From Chloroflexota bacterium (GTDB taxonomy: Bacteria > Chloroflexota > Dehalococcoidia > Lucifugimonadales > UBA826): 7,958 nt of DNA. The stretch lies in NCBI GenBank assembly GCA_002718095.1, contig PBDP01000008.1:5605-13562 (forward strand), written 5' to 3'. The translations under genes and the position numbers were made by a program. The notes beneath the pieces were generated by a model. It was not told the origin of the DNA. It did no database searches and worked only from the letters and a program-made list of their open reading frames with translations. Positions 6,552 to 7,958 of the stretch are shown here, piece after piece. How positions within the stretch are numbered: the stretch's first letter is position 1; every line of letters begins with the position of its first letter.

Positions 6552-7403
6552 ATGAGTTTTGATGATCAAATAATAAAAGATTTAATAGATACTCTTTCTT
6601 TTAAAGGTCGATTTAGTCATTATCAAGAATTACCTCCTTGTGTTTTAAAGCGATTGGTAGATTTTGATTCTAATATCAATTACCAGCCGGCTCAATTGCC
6701 ATTAGATTCCTCTAGGTATTCTTGGATTATTTCTAATTTAAATATGAAAAACCTTAATGTTATTGATTTAGGGGCTAATTTAGGATATTTCAGCGTTAGG
6801 CTAGCGTCAGAATCGAATGCTAATGTTTATGCTTATGAAACATTGTATGAATATGCTAAATCTATTGGAGTTTTTTCTAAAGTTTGTGGTTTGAGCAATA
6901 ATTTAAAAGTTATTCAAGAATCTATAAACCTTGAAAATATTAATGAATTGCAAATTGTTGATGCGACATTACATCTAAATGTATTGCATCATGCTGGTAT
7001 ATTTTTTGATCAAGAAAAAGTTACTAATGTAGATGATTGGTATTCATATGCAGTTGAGCACTTAAGGTCATTTAGGGCTAAATCCGAGATTATGGTTATT
7101 CAGATTGGCAACATGTGGAATGATAAAGTTTTATTTGATAGTCAGTATTCTGTTGATTATATTTGTGAATTACTGAATCAAAGTAATTGGGATGTGGATA
7201 AAATAGGATTGATAAATGATTTTAATGATTTTTCTTATAAAACATATTCATTTTCAGATATTGGTTTAATACCTCGAATTGGTATTTGGCGTAATCCTGC
7301 AACTGGACTTGTTGAATATAAAGAAAATAATGTGACAATTGCAGAACTATCATCAGGGAATGCTCAAAGGCCTATTTTTTTGTGTAAAAGGCAGAGAGAT
7401 TAA
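6552..7403 (+). CDS. Class I SAM-dependent methyltransferase, about 283 aa
   Basis: Likely transfers a methyl group from S-adenosylmethionine to a small molecule or sugar. Numbering from the preferred start, motif I is VIDLGANLGYFS (about 70-81) with the glycine-rich loop that holds SAM. YAYE follows, with an acidic residue (E96) at the end of strand 2 that would bind the ribose hydroxyls. DATLHLNVLHHAG (about 137-149) fits the motif IV region, where a D/N-x-x-H type active site often lies. A leading segment of about 65 residues (KGRFSHYQELPP onward) probably caps the active site, and the C-terminal third holds a basic tail. No membrane or export signal is seen. An alternative in-frame ATG at 6540 would add four residues (MRFL). 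The gene lies 20 bp after the asnB-like stop, and its own TAA is 1 nt before the next ATG, so translation of the trio is probably coupled. The exact subfamily and acceptor cannot be named. G+C is the lowest in the window. Confidence 0.88.
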   Translation: MSFDDQIIKDLIDTLSFKGRFSHYQELPPCVLKRLVDFDSNINYQPAQLPLDSSRYSWIISNLNMKNLNVIDLGANLGYFSVRLASESNANVYAYETLYEYAKSIGVFSKVCGLSNNLKVIQESINLENINELQIVDATLHLNVLHHAGIFFDQEKVTNVDDWYSYAVEHLRSFRAKSEIMVIQIGNMWNDKVLFDSQYSVDYICELLNQSNWDVDKIGLINDFNDFSYKTYSFSDIGLIPRIGIWRNPATGLVEYKENNVTIAELSSGNAQRPIFLCKRQRD

Positions 7404-7404
7404 A

Positions 7405-7958
7405 ATGACTCGTACAGATGCTTTTTTATATATTGGTGGAAGCTACCCTCAGCTACGTTCAATTGAAACAATCAAGAATTTAGGTATCGTGACTATTTTA
7501 ACTGACAGATCTCCTAATCCACCTTTGAAATCAATTTCTGATCATTTTTATAATATAGATGCAACAGATCTTGAATCTTTTATGAAATTAGGTGATGAGA
7601 TTGCAAATAAATTTAATTTAATAGGAGTTTACCCTATCGAAGATTATGCTGTACCTGCTGCGACAGCAATTGCAGAAAAATTTAACTTACCTTATTTTGA
7701 TGATCTTACGGCAGAAATATTGTTAAACAAATATAAATCTTTTGATATTTGTTCTAGAAACAATATTTTGACACCAAATTCTATATTAATAAAATCTGAC
7801 TCAGATATTATAGAATCACATTCAAATATTGTAGATGAATTAGGGTTACCCTTTCTCTTGAAACCGGTTTCCTCATGGGGTAGCCAAGGCGTCACAATTA
7901 TACATACTGTAGATAAATACGAATTTAGTAAAGCTATTAATTTAGCAAGAGAATTTTC
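7405..7958 (+). CDS. ATP-grasp ligase (carbamoyl-phosphate-synthase-large-chain-like), N-terminal 184 aa; runs off the right edge
   Basis: Expected to activate a carboxylate as an acyl phosphate with ATP and join it to an amine, thiol or similar nucleophile. The first 95 or so residues form a Rossmann-like pre-ATP-grasp domain (FLYIGGSYPQLRSIETIKNLG, then VTILTDRSPNPP) as in CarB- and PurK-like members. The ATP-grasp fold begins around NKYKSFDICSRNNILTP (108-124), with K109 a candidate ATP-binding lysine, and continues with LGLPFLLKPVSSWGSQGV (146-163), where K153 and the glycine-rich loop GSQGV are the standard nucleotide-binding elements. The catalytic metal-binding Glu/Asn residues lie beyond the window. 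A GAGAG ribosome site at 7394-7398, 6 nt before the ATG, supports the start, and the methyltransferase stop is 1 nt upstream. Such enzymes beside AsnB-like proteins and methyltransferases are common in surface-polysaccharide and small-molecule clusters. The product bond and substrate are unknown. Confidence 0.88.
   Translation, partial: MTRTDAFLYIGGSYPQLRSIETIKNLGIVTILTDRSPNPPLKSISDHFYNIDATDLESFMKLGDEIANKFNLIGVYPIEDYAVPAATAIAEKFNLPYFDDLTAEILLNKYKSFDICSRNNILTPNSILIKSDSDIIESHSNIVDELGLPFLLKPVSSWGSQGVTIIHTVDKYEFSKAINLAREF

Noticed and set aside
7692-7895. Minus-strand open frame of 67 codons near the right edge
   Set aside because: It is antisense to the ATP-grasp signature of the plus-strand gene, which accounts for the whole stretch.

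Overview
This AT-rich bacterial window holds six protein-coding genes and almost no spare DNA. I see no rRNA, tRNA, CRISPR array, insertion sequence or integrase. The gene content (sulfatases, a GMC flavoprotein, an asparagine-synthase-family amidotransferase, a methyltransferase and an ATP-grasp ligase), tight packing and A/T-rich codon choice would suit a free-living, perhaps marine, heterotroph with many sulfatases. That assignment is an inference from gene content; no marker gene in the window fixes the taxon.

Layout. On the minus strand, an unrecognised 455-residue protein (206-1573) is followed after 8 bases by the first 65 codons of a sulfatase that runs off the left edge (1-197). A 98-bp divergent control region (1574-1671), with a perfect 9-bp inverted repeat at its centre, separates this pair from a plus-strand gene series. 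The series is a full-length sulfatase (1672-3096), a GMC-family FAD oxidoreductase (3103-4629), a 75-bp gap with a perfect 12-bp inverted repeat, a glutamine-dependent asparagine-synthase-like enzyme (4705-6531), a SAM-dependent methyltransferase (6552-7403) and the first 184 residues of an ATP-grasp enzyme that runs off the right edge (7405-7958).

How the genes may work together (inference). The sulfatase/oxidoreductase pair, 6 bp apart, could remove a sulfate ester and then oxidise the exposed alcohol. The AsnB-like/methyltransferase/ATP-grasp trio is spaced like one translationally linked operon. It combines amide-bond formation, methylation and carboxylate activation, a set typical of small-molecule or surface-glycan tailoring rather than core metabolism. 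Base composition falls from roughly 40% G+C in the leftmost genes to roughly 25% in the methyltransferase (estimated by eye on sampled lines), so the trio may have a different history from the sulfatase locus. The most interesting items are the unrecognised protein co-transcribed with a sulfatase, the non-canonical AsnB-like enzyme in its cassette, and the two symmetrical intergenic elements.
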